From the NCBI GenBank assembly GCA_903813345.2, contig CAIIXF020000001.1:9711598-9775597 (forward strand): a stretch of DNA of 64,000 bases, read 5' to 3'. The stretch comes from Owenia fusiformis. Lineage: Eukaryota > Annelida > Polychaeta > Sabellida > Oweniidae. Shown piece after piece: positions 36,101 through 47,606 of this stretch. Every line of letters starts with the position of its first letter. The first letter of the stretch is position 1. Made by a program: the position numbers and the translations under genes. The notes beneath the pieces are model-generated. The model did no database searches. It saw nothing but the letters and a program-made list of their open reading frames with translations, and was not told the DNA's origin.

Positions 36101-39100
36101 TCTTGTTGACAAAATATCACATTTTTTCACAAAATACAAGTCTGTATGATTTATTAAGTTCCCAAACTGGATAATATGTTTAATTGATATTGATTTTGTT
36201 TAGGGTCTGTTTCAGTTTCCCGGGTTTTATAGTTTATTTTTTTCTAATCACTCTTTAGCTGGATTTCTTAATCTGTTATCCAATAGTTTGCAATGTAATT
36301 CACTCAATGATTTCGTGATGAGGTAAGGTGATTCTTTTGATCATATTCAATCCTCCATTGTATAATATGGTTATATTTATCATTTGACCTACTTTTGCAA
36401 CTTGACCTACTTTTTAAAAATAAGTAAAAGGAATCACCATGTTAGCCCTTTGAATCATGCTATTTCTACTCACTGATAATAGCTAAGAAATTAAAAGCAA
36501 TGAAATGATTTTACAAGTAATAGATGGGTCTGCATCTGTCCCATTTCGAGCATTTTATAATAATCACTAAATAAGATCATGGCACAATCTCTTATTTGCA
36601 TCTTAAAATTTCTTATTCTTCAGAGAATTTTCGGGAGGTTGGAGAATGAGATTGGCATTGGCCAGAGCTTTATTTAAAAAGTAAGTGAGCATTTATTCCA
36701 TACTTATAAACTTCAATCTCCATATGTTATCATTCTAACAATGGCTTTTATATTACTGTATCTGACTTTTACGATATATACTTCTATTGTTGTTCAGTAT
36801 AAGTAATGTTAATAAAAAATGTCAAATTTCAGAACTTTAGAAGGCCAATTTTGAAATTGCTAGAAATTGAATTGATATCAGAATTGACCTTTCTTTGATC
36901 TTCTCGGACCAAAGAAGGAGTTAAAGGCTAGAATTATCTGCCTAAGTCATTAAAAAATGTCTCTGTAAGATTGTTTGCAATTTTAAATGTGTAGTTATAA
37001 TATGAATCCCCATCTTCTCTCTTCTAGACCAGATCTGCTTCTACTTGATGAACCCACTAACATGTTGGACATGAAGGCCATTATATGGCTTGAAAGTTAC
37101 TTACAGGTAAGAGCTTAAGGCCAGTTTTGACTTTCAGTTACCATATAATCGTCACATTATCGTGGAATCAAAATCCTTGTGATGTGTGTTCATTTATCAT
37201 GTGTCTCTGATTTCAATGCTTTTAAGTAGTAGCGCTAATTCAAGAGAACTTTTTCTATGGGTGACATATTATAATGATCTTCCAACTTTTTGGTGGACAA
37301 TGTTCAGTGGTTGGTATTTGACAGTTATGGTTTGGCATATGTAGCAAATGGCAGGTGGTGACATAATGCCTTGTTTACTCCATATAGTGACCAAGGGGAT
37401 TGGAGATGCATAGTTAAAAACAATACTTTTGTCTTTTTTGAGATATTTTGTCATCTAAATATGAATAATTTCATTGTTTTCAGACATGGCCTACCACACT
37501 ATTGTTAGTGTCTCACGACCAGCAGTTCCTCAACTCTGTTGTGACAGACATTTTCTACATGCACTCGCGGCAAATAGATCACTATAAAGGAGATTATAAC
37601 ATGTTTGTTCAGACTAGGAATGAGAAACTTAAAAATCAACAAAAAGAATATGAGTCACAAAAAATGTATAGAGATCATATACAGGTATGTATTTGACTGA
37701 AGAATGTATGAATAGTACTATTGATTCAACCATAGCTGAATGCAGGGACTGTCAAACAATCAGATCAACATATTTACTATTCATTGTTAAGCAGCTATGA
37801 ATGCTTTCTTGTGGCCAACTGCACTGCTCAAATCTGTGACATAATTGTGGTTGGATCCATATTATAACATCATTTCTAAGTCAGGCTGAACTCCAGTCAG
37901 TTCAGCATATAGTATATCTAACCTACACATTCATTGTATCTGGTTTTTATGTTGTGGGAAACACATAGTTGAATTGCAAATGTATGGTACTGTAAAATAT
38001 GGTTCCATATGGAATCGTAGACTAAGACAGTATGGCACCACACTGGAATGGTACCATACTCTTACTGTACTGTATGGTACCATAATTTCAGAGTGTGAAT
38101 TAAAAAATTTACTTTTTTCAAAAAATCTCTTTCTATACAAAAAGTGAACATCAGACTGTCATCAACCCAAATAAACCTCTTTGCTTTCAGACGTTTATTG
38201 ATAGGTTTAGATACAATGCCAAAAGAGCCCCACTGGTACAAAGCAAACTGAAGTTACTTGCTAAATTGTAAGTTGAAACATTAATTATTCTTTCAATATT
38301 TTCAGGTATTCATAGATAGGTTTAGATACAATGCCAACCGAGCCTCAACAGTCCAAAGTAAAATCAAGCTATTAGCAAAATTGTAAGTCTTCATCCTATG
38401 CCACATAGCATTTATACCATATTGTACCATATACTCGTACAGTACATGTTTACGCATGTCAGTTAAAATTTAGTGATTTTTATTTTTACTAATTACCAAA
38501 AATTGTTAAAATGGACTTTGTGTAATTTTCATAATGTTACATCATTCGTAAAAATTAGATTTGTGATAACATTTGCATCTACTTTTTTGACAAGTATATC
38601 TGGTTGGTTTAATCCAGTTTTGTTATTTTCCAGACCGGAGCTGAAACCAGTTGAAAAAATCTCAGAAGTTGTGCTTAAGTAAGTATTTTTCTTGAATACA
38701 AATCATTTCCACCAAATAAATATTTTTAAATACATGTTATCAAGATAATAAAAGTACATTCACACATAGGTAAGGTAAGGTGTGTCTGATTCCAGCCATT
38801 CCGAACAGAGTATTTTTCATATCAGTAGTGTGTGAAATAATCAATAACGCATTTGTTTTATGTCGTCGTCATGGTGAGGGAGCATGACTCACTGAGTTGC
38901 CAATTTGACCCTTGCAAAAAGTTTCATCGAAAATATGTTTTTTTTGTAATTTTATATCTTTTAAGTTGCATGGAAGAACATATTTTGCAATGTATGAAAA
39001 GAATTTAAGCCCAAGATTCAATACATTGTGGAATGACCATTCCTTTCAGGTGTTGTTTCCTAAAATTAACACTCAATGCGAAGCATCTCGTGCAAATTTT

Positions 39101-41876
39101 GGAAAGCAACACCTTCAAGAAATGGTCATTCCACATTGCACTGAGTCAAAGGCTTAAATCCTTAAACAAAACTTACATAAGAAAGCATTTTAAAATGATA
39201 GAAAAGTGGTCTCATATTTTGGAAGTCCTATTGCCTTTTGTGCCATTGTATAAGAATCCACTTAATGCGAACATCCACCAGTATGAGAAAATGTGAACAC
39301 TTGTATGAGAAATTATGCTGATAAAAAAGCAATATTTGAAGAAATAACTTTCACACCAAGTATCTTCTCAAAACCACCATAGTTTTATCTGGATTCAGTT
39401 GGAACATTGACTTTAGACATGTTAAGTAAAAAAACTAATCTGATAGAGTGAAGAAAGTGAAACTTGTAAAGTGGAACAGATCAAGAAGTGGACAACTGAA
39501 TTAATGTTCAATGAACATCTATAAGTGGAACCCCTCTCGAGTGGAACACTTTTTAGAGGTACCAAAGGCGCTCCTCTTATACAGATCTAACTGTAATTCT
39601 ACTTAGGAGCAAACTCCTGTAAACTCTCCCTTTTTACAGATTCCCTGAAGTTGATAAACTAAATGGGACTGTCCTCCAATTGGATGAGGCCTCCTTCCAC
39701 TATGATCCTGCAAAACCCATATTTGAAAAGATGGATGTAGCTGCCTCCATGGATTCAAGAATATGTATTGTAAGTTCTCATGTATATATTTTTGTGAAAT
39801 AGTGATATAAATAAATGGTATGTGAAACTAACACTAGATAAATGCTTTCCTTTGTCTGGGAATAATTTTCCAGAAAATCCTCCTCATAGTTCATCCAATT
39901 ACAGTAGCACAATCAGATATATCACATCTAAGAATTTAAAAATTTTCTCCTATTTCTCATGAATTCTTACAATTGTGATTTATCAAAAATTAAAGTAATA
40001 GTATGAGTTAACATCTCCAATGATATCTCATATGTGTGTATTGCTTTATTATGCCCTCTCAGTCAGTGGGTAAAATCTGGATTTTCCTGTGAGTCGGATG
40101 GTTTAAATGCATCTTCACCAGGGGTTGAGCTGATAGCCATAGTATTCTCCAATACCTGCTGAAATAATCGACTGACCAGTTTCAAAAGTAACCTGGCAAT
40201 AACCAGTGGCCCAGCCCTTACCTCAACCCTGATCTTTACACTTCCCATTGTATTGTATACATGCATAATTTCCAGGTGTAACCTGGCAATAACCAGTGGC
40301 CCAGCCCTTACCTCAACCCTGATCTTTACACTTCCCATTGTATTGTATACATGCATAATTTCCAGGTGGGAGAGAATGGTGCTGGTAAGACCACCTTACT
40401 GAAGCTCCTACTAGGTGCACTGGAGCCAACCAAAGGATTCTTGCATAGACATAGGAATATAAAGCTGGGATACTTCAGTCAGCATCACGTAGACCAGCTG
40501 GACATGAACTCAAATTCTGTTGAAGTAATACAGAAACAGTTGCCAGGTAACTAAACAATAACCGATTTATGCCTCATGGATGGTCTGAGTACACATTAAG
40601 AACCACTACTGGCAAACCTGTCATATACTCTGACGATTGGGATATCAAAGGACTCACCTGAGCTGTATGTTAATGATAAGCAACTGCCATTTAGGAGCTA
40701 CATTGTTTCTTGTTCTGTCCTGGTAAATCGTTTGAAACTTAAAAAACTGGACTGTCAGTCATTTAGGACTGTTTGACATCAACAGATGCCAAATTTAAAA
40801 AAGAAATTATTTAAAATTGCAGATGACATGAATACATCGTTATTTTTTGTTTCACAAAATTATATGTAGATTTTCAAATAAAATTATTGGATATACTATT
40901 ACAAATACCTACTGGTATACATAAAACTACTGACATACATGCATGTATTTTGTGCAATTCAGGTCATCATGTAGAGATTTATCGCGGTGCACTGGGAGCA
41001 TTTGGTGTCTCTGGGGAACTAGCTTTGCGTCCAGTTATCAGTCTGTCTGGAGGACAGAAAAGTCGTGTTGCATTTGCAGTCATGTGTTTTGGAAGGTGAG
41101 CGGAGTTTATTCTTTGATTCATTGACATAACCAGCACTGAACACCAGCTGAGTTTTAATGAATTCGCAACACTCTAATTGTATGTACTTGAAGCTATGAG
41201 TGGATTATGAGATTGAACTGAACTGATCGATGCTAGATCATTTATCTTGTATGGATACTGTATTGTAAAATGAAACTGGCATAATTTATTGATTATGTAA
41301 TTTTAGTCCCAATTTCCTGATACTTGATGAACCTACCAATCACTTGGATATAGAAACAGTGGAGGCATTAGGGCATGCCCTCAACAAGTTCAAGGTCAGT
41401 GGATGTCAGTGATGTCTAAAAATTGATACATGTACATTGTAGTACATACTTTCTTGATTTTGCCTTTGTGGCTCCAATGGGTATTCTCAGATCCAGCAAA
41501 ACTAACTGGGACATGTAATCTAGACATGCTCATTCATAAAAATGATATTCCTCAATCCTATTATATGTGTTATTATATCACCACCACAAGTGGTGACATA
41601 TTGCTATTATCTCCAACCTTTTTGTGGACAGTGTACGACATTCTGCTGTTGATGTTCAGTGGTTGACGTCTGTAACAGATGGCAGATTTTACATGTTAAT
41701 AAGCCCATGTTTCTACTTTGCAGGGAGGCGTCATCCTAGTATCTCACGACGAGCGTCTGATCAGAATGATATGTACAGAACTTTGGGTTTGTGCTAATAA
41801 GACAGTGACAGCCCTAGAAGGTGGCATAGATAAATACAAGGAACTTGTTGAAAGTGAGATCAAATTTGCAGAATAG
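30174..41876 (+). CDS. ABCF3: ABCF3, soluble ABC ATPase of the GCN20 type
   Basis: Cytosolic ABC-F protein with two ATPase domains and no membrane part; relatives act with ribosomes, and yeast GCN20 works with GCN1. Exons: 30174-30240, 32301-32442, 32856-32985, 33312-33418, 33757-33870, 34070-34174, 34537-34707, 35882-36028, 36624-36680, 37028-37106, 37484-37684, then either 38191-38267 or 38306-38382, then 38634-38678, 39640-39769, 40366-40546, 40963-41095, 41307-41394, 41724-41876 (TAG). With one of the pair the sum is 2127 nt, 708 aa; human ABCF3 has 709. The N-terminus [14 protein letters not shown] matches ABCF3. NBD1: Walker [10 protein letters not shown] (about 207-215), signature FSGGW (330-334), Walker [10 protein letters not shown] (350-358). 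Linker helices about 410-480. NBD2: GENGAGKTT (526-534), LSGGQKSR (612-619), [11 protein letters not shown] (633-643). Start ATG 30174 is chosen over an in-frame upstream ATG at 30111 by family length. The doubled exon is described separately. Confidence 0.95.
30667..31495. mobile_element. Element with about 130-bp terminal inverted repeats
   Basis: 30667-30799 and 31362-31495 are near-perfect reverse complements (ends TACTACTTTTTGCAAGGCC / GGCCTTGCAAAAAGTAGTA). The 560-bp core has no long open frame. Flanks are CAAC/CAAG-rich simple sequence on both sides, so a target duplication cannot be called. It sits in ABCF3 intron 1. Confidence 0.85.
32558..32700. repeat. AAAGGCCCCATATAAAG element, short copy
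   Basis: Starts AAAGGCCCCATATAAAGTTT and ends CAGGGCCTTTAAAGG, so the ends are inverted. A longer relative is at 34736-35577, also in an ABCF3 intron. Confidence 0.6.
34736..35577. repeat. AAAGGCCCCATATAAAG element, long copy
   Basis: Begins AAAGGCCCCATATAAAGTTT followed by AAACCACTTTGGCTTATA as at 32558, and ends ACGGGGACTTTAAAG. The body is AT-rich with no coding frame. The pair differs mainly by internal length, as deletion derivatives of one element would. Confidence 0.55.
36955..37000 (+). repeat. Decayed Helentron-like 3' end
   Basis: GTAAGATTGTTTGCAATTTT followed by AAATGTGTAGTTATA resembles the hairpin and terminus of element B (15590-15650). Intronic in ABCF3. Confidence 0.4.
37261..37376 (+). 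repeat. GTCACCAC-family short element
   Basis: GTGACATATTATAATG at the left, CAACTTTTTGGTGGAC inside, GGCAGGTGGTGACATAATGC then CTTGTT at the right; the same order as 41573-41710. Confidence 0.6.
37965..38095. repeat. TATGGTAC-rich fold-back segment
   Basis: Repeated ATGGTAC, GGTTCCATATGGAA and TACTGTATGGTACCAT motifs that pair with one another as inverted repeats, in the ABCF3 intron just before the exon pair. Confidence 0.45.
38191..38267 (+). CDS. ABCF3: ABCF3 alternative exon a (mutually exclusive)
   Basis: 77 nt, acceptor TTGCTTTCAG before it and GTAAGT after it, phase 0 in and phase 2 out. Encodes [20 protein letters not shown] then KLLAK. It is homologous to exon b (58 of 77 nt identical by hand count; 20 of 25 full codons give the same residue), with both frames intact. 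It is the more diverged of the pair relative to the recalled vertebrate sequence. Confidence 0.88.
38306..38382 (+). CDS. ABCF3: ABCF3 alternative exon b (mutually exclusive, canonical-like)
   Basis: 77 nt, acceptor ATATTTTCAG, donor GTAAGT, same phases as exon a. Encodes [20 protein letters not shown] then KLLAK, closest to the recalled vertebrate ABCF3 linker ([14 protein letters not shown]). Only 38 nt separate it from exon a, below usual minimal intron size, and including both would shift the frame. Confidence 0.9.
39003..39161. repeat. Fold-back element, copy 2
   Basis: TTTAAGCCCAAGATTC and TGTGGAATGACCATTCC on the left pair with AATGGTCATTCCACATTGC and GGCTTAAATCC on the right; centre GGTGTTG/CAACACC. 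Second copy of 2172-2301. Confidence 0.65.
40188..40367 (+). repeat. 90-bp tandem duplication carrying a 3' splice site
   Basis: Two near-identical 90-bp copies (40188-40277, 40278-40367). Each contains ATGCATAATTTCCAG, the acceptor used for the NBD2 Walker A exon at 40366. Using the first copy (exon from 40276) would read GTG TAA, an immediate in-frame stop. Confidence 0.85.
41573..41710 (+). repeat. GTCACCAC-family short element
   Basis: ATCACCACCACAAGTGGTGA at the left forms a hairpin; CAACCTTTTTGTGGACAGTG inside; ACATGTTAATAAGCC at the right. In the last ABCF3 intron. Confidence 0.6.
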
Positions 41877-42297
41877 GATGAAATCCACTGGAAGTGATTT
41901 GATAAGGCAGAAAATTAAGAAAATAAACCAAATCTTGGTGTCAATGTGTCTAATGGTTGGTAATTCTCTTTGGACTTTCCAACTCTTGCATCAAACTCAG
42001 ATATCTACAAATATTGTACTTTCCCACCAGCATAAATTCATTTAAGAGAGAATGAGTGTCCGGGGCTTGATTCTTGACTTTGTGATCGATATCCATCAAT
42101 AATTACTCCAAATATTGTGTTTTGTCTTGTTCTGCTGGGCAGACAGAAGTGTTCATGGGGGGTAATTTTAGAAAGCATTCACAGCGAGCAGCGAGTTCCA
42201 AGTGCAATTTTGTTTTATATTATGTTTGATTATATCAAGTTGGTCGTAAATATAAAGATCATGATTCGGTTCTGAGTACCCTATATGCATTTCTGAA

Positions 42298-42307
42298 AAT
42301 AAATAAA
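42298..42307 (+). terminator. Overlapping AATAAA signals after ABCF3
   Basis: Two overlapping AATAAA hexamers about 420 nt after the ABCF3 stop. Confidence 0.5.
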
Positions 42308-42309
42308 TT

Positions 42310-44717
42310 TTGCTGAATTTGGATTGAACAGTTTATTGATTACAGTACTTAATTGAGATGAAAATAAGCTGTAAACATGCACAGAGAAAAAATGTACATT
42401 GTATATTATTAAGCAATAATCTCCAAATGCATGGCTCAGAGAACCACAAGAAACCAGTGGAGGAGTGTAGCTCTGCCTTTGGAGAATTATATAAAAAAAA
42501 TATCTCATTGTCTAAAAGTGTATTTATTTATGACTGTGTCATACCAGAACTGTAGGAGTAAAGAAATAAATCATTTTAAACTAAAACATGCTAAATCAGT
42601 TATGTTGGACATGTGTAGTTTTATTTTGGTTGCAGATTCAAGAGCATGAAAAGTGAAAAGTATTACGATTGTTTTGTTTGTTTGGCCCTAGTTCATATAT
42701 GTTTTCAACATTTTTATCACACTTTAAATGAATAGGTGACCATCATGTTATACAATCTAAGGATTGTTAAAATATAGAATTTCGTTATTGGCTCATGCTT
42801 TTATGCAACATTGATCTGAAGACCTTGAGACACAACAGAAAAACAGAGACCTCAAAGATCCATTTACGGGATGCCTTAAATAACTTTATGATCACTAGTT
42901 CATTCATATTAAAATGACCAGGACATAATTATGCTTCATAATCAAACAAAAATGTTGGTGTCACGGATAAATTGTATAGATAGTGTACCTTGAACACCAT
43001 TTTTTATGAATGCTGGGGACTCAGTATTTAAAGGATAATTTCAAAATATATAGGTCTGGGAAAGGTTTAAGGCACACTGCGTCGCTATAGAATGAATTGC
43101 GCTACTATTTTCACAATTGTATTGATATTTGGTGTCAAATTCACATATCTTGGTATATTTGAAGTCCCAAAACGGATTAATTTCAGAAATATCCCAAATT
43201 TAAATTCAAAAATGACCGTTAGCTCTGCACCCTCCGCTCATTTGCTCCGCACCCAATATTTCCCACAGGCTCTGTCTGCATAGGGTGAAAACTGAATGAC
43301 AGGATTTTTAATTTTTGCACACTGGAAAGTTAAATAATTTAAGTTAATTTAAAGAAAATAACAAAATCGCCACCTGCCATTTGTAACACATGTCAAACAC
43401 CAACTGCCTTCCACAAATAAAAAATATTGGAGACTATAACAATATGTCACCACTTGTCAACTTGTGGTGGTGACATAAAAATCATAGGTCACCAACTTTA
43501 TTTTTTATTACAGCTCTTCAAAATCGTTGTGCTAATTATCCCAACTAACAGAAGTTTGGTAGCCATATAATGAAGCCCTTGATCAGTAAAACAATCAAAA
43601 GTACTCAAATACTAGTAAATGGATTTTCTTCATATGTGGTGGAACGTGTGAGTATGATTTGGGTATACAAACAAAGAATCAGTTCCATAGGGAGTGACAA
43701 AATTACAAGAAACATGTACAGTTGGCATACCAATATGTCTTTCAATCTCCAATACTTCTACAATATCTCTCAAAAGATCCATGATTTGTTATAAATTGGT
43801 GAAATCATTAAAGATTCCGAGTGCCAAAATGGGGAAAATTTTTTAAATTCTCCCTAATAACAAAAATGGTGACTATGTTTATAGGAAAATGAAGGTTTCA
43901 TTGTAAAAATCTTTAGTTTTCCTCAAATACAGTATACACTTGGGTATTTTTAGAAAATAGATAGGAGCCCAAAATATTCTAAAATTAGACAATTTTTGCC
44001 AAGAGTTGTCAGGATCTTGCTAGATCTGATTCTTCCTTCAAGGACTAGGCTACCTTATAACTGAGGAGTCTAAATTTAAATGCAACACAATATTGATTTA
44101 ACATCAAGGGAATGGTTAAAGGAGTCTACCGAGTCTATGAAAATACTGGCATCTTCCACACATAAAACTAAATAAAACATATTCCAATTTTTTAAATAAT
44201 TTATTTGTACAAAGAACTACAAGTTAACTAATGAATTACTTGTTAACATGTAAAATGCATGCCAAATACCATCTTCGTGAATTAATCTATTTTTTAAATT
44301 GAGGGATGGCCTGTTTATAAAGACATGAAACAATATAAGTACAAAGGATGAACACATTCTTTGTGCTGATATACACCAGAAGTTTAAGGAGTGACTCAAC
44401 GCATTGCTACTTGTAATGATCACACTCAAGGAGGATTGGCTCCCAAGGTTCCCATTCCATATTTGACCTTCATAATTAGTGATCAAAAAGAGTTGAACTA
44501 ATATCTTGATCATTTTTTATGGCTTTTGTGTGTTTTTGAAATAAGACCCAAATCTTACAATTCAAATTCCAAAATGAAAAATGGAGGCTGTTTGATTTTG
44601 AATTGCCATGACTACATGACCATATATGGCAGAATATCAAGTTGGAATTGAAACCCTGGGAGCTTATCCTCTTTGAATCTCACTGCTATATCCAAATGGT
44701 AGTTGCTTAGCAACCTG
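42310..44717. other. Convergent intergenic stretch (ABCF3 / CCDC43)
   Basis: No recognisable gene. It contains one minus-strand GTCACCAC-family copy (43372-43486); otherwise AT-rich sequence with only short frames. Confidence 0.5.
43372..43486 (-). repeat. GTCACCAC-family short element
   Basis: On the plus strand: CACCTGCCATTTGTAACA ... TATTGGAGACTATAACAATA ... TTGTGGTGGTGACATAAA. Reverse orientation copy. Confidence 0.65.
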
Positions 44718-47606
44718 CTACCTCTGCCTGCGCTCTCCTTTAGCAGTTCTTTTCTTTTCATTCTCTTTTCTATCTAAAGCCTTTTGTTTCTGTTTTTCTC
44801 TATCTAAGGCATCTTTCATTTTCTTAGTGTCATGTTCTAACTTCATTTTTTCCCGCATCGCTTTCTCAGCCTGATCCACTTTGGAAGCATTAATGTTCTT
44901 TGTTTCATCTTCATCAGATGTAAATATGGTTAAGGAGACAAACATTCTATATATGAGTCATTTATATATACATGGAGTAACATTCACAAGTGAATCACTA
45001 GAGATATCTCTAGTGATCCTCTAGTCTTTCACTGGTTAATCACTATATTTCTCTAGATACCTCTACTTCACTAGTGACAGAGCTAGAGACACATATTTCA
45101 CTAGTGAATGACTAGTGATTCTCTGGTTTTAGCTATGATTTCACTAGTGATTTCTGGTAGAGATAGAGACATTTTTGGTGAGAGTGAACAAGGCATTAAC
45201 ATGCAAAATGTCACTACCTGCCATTGGTTAGACACCGAACACAAAAAAGTTGGAGACTATAAAATATGTCACCACTTGTCATGGTGACATAATTATGATT
45301 ATGAAAAAATTATGAGTTAGGCCTATAATAATAAAATTGTGATGATAACAATAAAAACTTTTTTGTAAAGGATATTCTTCTCCATCTGAGACAACTGAGT
45401 ACTGTTGTAAAATTGCCTCTTTTCTCTGCCTCTCCTCCTCGGTGATTTCTCTCTTAGTTACAGTTGTCAAGTTCTGCTTCTCCATAATACTAGCAAGCTT
45501 CTCATCAAGATTAGGCTTTTCCACAACTGAAATAGTTGATGAACTTTTTCTAATATGTTAATTGACATAAATTGTGGAGGGCCTACCCTGCTCGCAGAGT
45601 CTAGTTATAAACTACCCTCTGCCTTGTATAGACTATATTACAGTTTAGCAGCCCTGCCCCAAAGATTGGTGCCTGTGACAGCCCTGGTAATAAAGCATTT
45701 CAAATCTACCACGCTGACCCTTTCTCAACCAATTAGTGAAGTGGAAAGAACATGTGCTATATACATGCATATTTATTTTGGGATGATGTCAGAGGAAATG
45801 ACCATATTATAAAGAAAGTCGTCCGTATTTCGACGACGAAGTCTGATTGGCTTGTCGAGATCAGAAATTTATTGTAAACTGAAAGAGTGAAGACGAAGCT
45901 CTCTTTTAGGAGGTTAAGTCAAACAAATGCAAAGGGTATGGAGGGCCAAATTCATGAACTTCATGTCTATGAACAAATTGTAAGTACATGTACTGTACTT
46001 ACAATTCCATGTACAACTGTGCATCATTTATGCAATTGTGTGATTTAATAATTATCTTAATTTTCCTGATTTTATCAATAATGGAGTAAAGATGGTTTTC
46101 TACTTGTGAATACATATTTCGTAAAGTATGTGAAAGTTCAATGGTTGAGACACTAAAACAATTGTACAATCGCAGGGCTAACCAATTGGCTCTGCTCGAC
46201 ATTTAATTTCTTCATCACAGTAAAACTGGTAAATATATTATAAGTTGATCTTGATTTAACATACAGAAGTATGTGAAAATGTTACCTTCTATTGAAGCCT
46301 GGTGTTCTTTCCACTTTACGATAATTTCTTCACACAGCTGAGTCACATTCTCTGGCTGGAAAAATACCAACATTATTACAAATATAGCTTGACATATATT
46401 AGCATGTTCTGCCAATCATAGCATAGTGGAGACACGTATGCTTAATTAATCGCCCTGTGTGGGAATGGAATCTATCCATTAGTCTGAATTCAAAGTCTGA
46501 TGCACTACCAACTGAGCTATAATGTCTTTAGCCACTGCAGCTGTACTGTAGTAGCAACTTCTTATCAAGGGTTACTACACTAGGTTTGTTTCAAATAGCC
46601 TCTAAGGGGGGAATATTTTTGGTGTACCCTACATATTACATAAACACTTTACGACAAGCCAATCAAATTGCTGGAGTTTTCAATATGACCAATAACAATC
46701 ATCAGTGACATGCCTTTGACAATGCTGAACTAGGGTAGCCTCGTAATCAGGCCATTAAAAAATCAAAACTTTGTAGGTTTGTAATTGAAAAAAAAAAGAT
46801 AAATAAGTGTGAGAATGTTAAATTAAATGTGTAATTTATCAAATAATATTAATTAATAACTGCTGTGATTTGATTGGTCGACTGCAGAGACATCTTTCAA
46901 GAAAACAAGATGGCGATTGGATGTCAATTTGTTGTGACCATGGGTTGCTCGGTAAAAGCCAGCTGGACACAAACCCTAGATATTGTCAGCTATTAACAAC
47001 CAGATTGTTTCGTCCATAAGATATTTATATACGTAATTTGAGAATTTTAGAGTAAATCATTGGACATAAAGTGAGATTGAGCATTGAGCTGTTAGAGAGG
47101 AGATTTGGATGTTTACGAGGTGAGCCTGTATTTTTTCACATTAGCGATACAGTGACTTGGGGGGGGGGGGGGGGGTGGTTAAATCTTCCTGTGCCTGTGG
47201 TTTGAAAAATAACATGTGACTCAATTGAGGAATGCAGCAAAATTCCGAACATGCACCCTGGCCTAAATCCACACTCACTGTATACTCTACCAAATGCATA
47301 GTGAGTGGGAGATGGACTCTTGTTCCTGTGTCTGTGATTGGGAAACCGTGATATCCCTAATCTTGAGTTATAAAAATAAAAATGATGATGATGGATGAAT
47401 TCAGTGTCACTCAATTCATTCAATCATAAAAAATCTAGACTTACTGAAACTTCTTCAAGAAGACCAGACATGGAGTCTATTTTTTCTTCATCATCTTCCT
47501 CACCATCGAGTACACCTGCTATGTATTGCACAAATACGTCAAGGTCTACATCTTCGTTTATAGCTTTCAATTTATTGCCCAACCAAACCTCAAATTCACC
47601 GGACAT
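44718..47606 (-). CDS. CCDC43: CCDC43-like coiled-coil protein
   Basis: Conserved coiled-coil protein of unsettled function. Minus-strand exons: 47445-47606 (Met at 47604-47606), 46286-46355, 45359-45526, 44718-44908 (TAG 44718-44720). The sum is 591 nt, 196 aa, in frame throughout; human CCDC43 has about 224. Order: a folded N-terminal part FEVWLGNKLKAI...VFVQYIAGVLDGEEDDEEK, then LCEEIIVKWKEHQ (human LCKEIVERWSETQ), then ITEEERQRKEAILQQY (human VSEEEKQRKAALLAQY), then a charged coil ending KALDRKENEKKRTAKGERRQ, as in the human C-terminus. The junction between the last two exons is the least certain: the donor follows an A run (AAAAAA|GTTTTT) and the acceptor is GATGAAG|ATGAAAC. The gene converges with ABCF3 and diverges from the membrane-protein gene. 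Confidence 0.88.
44990..45180. repeat. Cluster of CACTAGTGA palindromes
   Basis: TCACTAGTGA-type palindromes occur at least four times, plus ATCACTAGAGATATCTCTAG, a larger palindrome, with TAGAGA/TCTCTA spacers. In the last CCDC43 intron. Confidence 0.7.
45188..45293 (-). repeat. GTCACCAC-family short element
   Basis: Plus strand reads CAAGGCATTAACATGCAAAA, then ACCTGCCATTGG, AGTTGGAGACTATAAAATA, TGTCACCACTTGTCATGG; reverse copy with a good 3' terminus. Confidence 0.65.
46453..46526 (-). repeat. tRNA-like relic or tRNA-derived SINE head
   Basis: The minus strand has GACATTATAGCTCAGTTGG then TAGTGCATCAGAC: a good Pol III A-box (TAGCTCAGTTGG) with D-arm form. The expected B-box is degenerate (GATAGATTCCATTCC) and the anticodon stem does not pair, so it is not a functional tRNA. 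Confidence 0.45.
47157..47176. repeat. Poly-G tract
   Basis: About 17 consecutive G on the plus strand within the first CCDC43 intron. Confidence 0.9.

Noticed and set aside
40063-40356. 97-aa minus-strand frame with an internal repeat
   Set aside because: The repeat is simply the 90-bp intronic duplication read backwards.
46453-46526. Functional tRNA gene on the minus strand
   Set aside because: Only the A-box is good; the anticodon stem and T-arm do not form.
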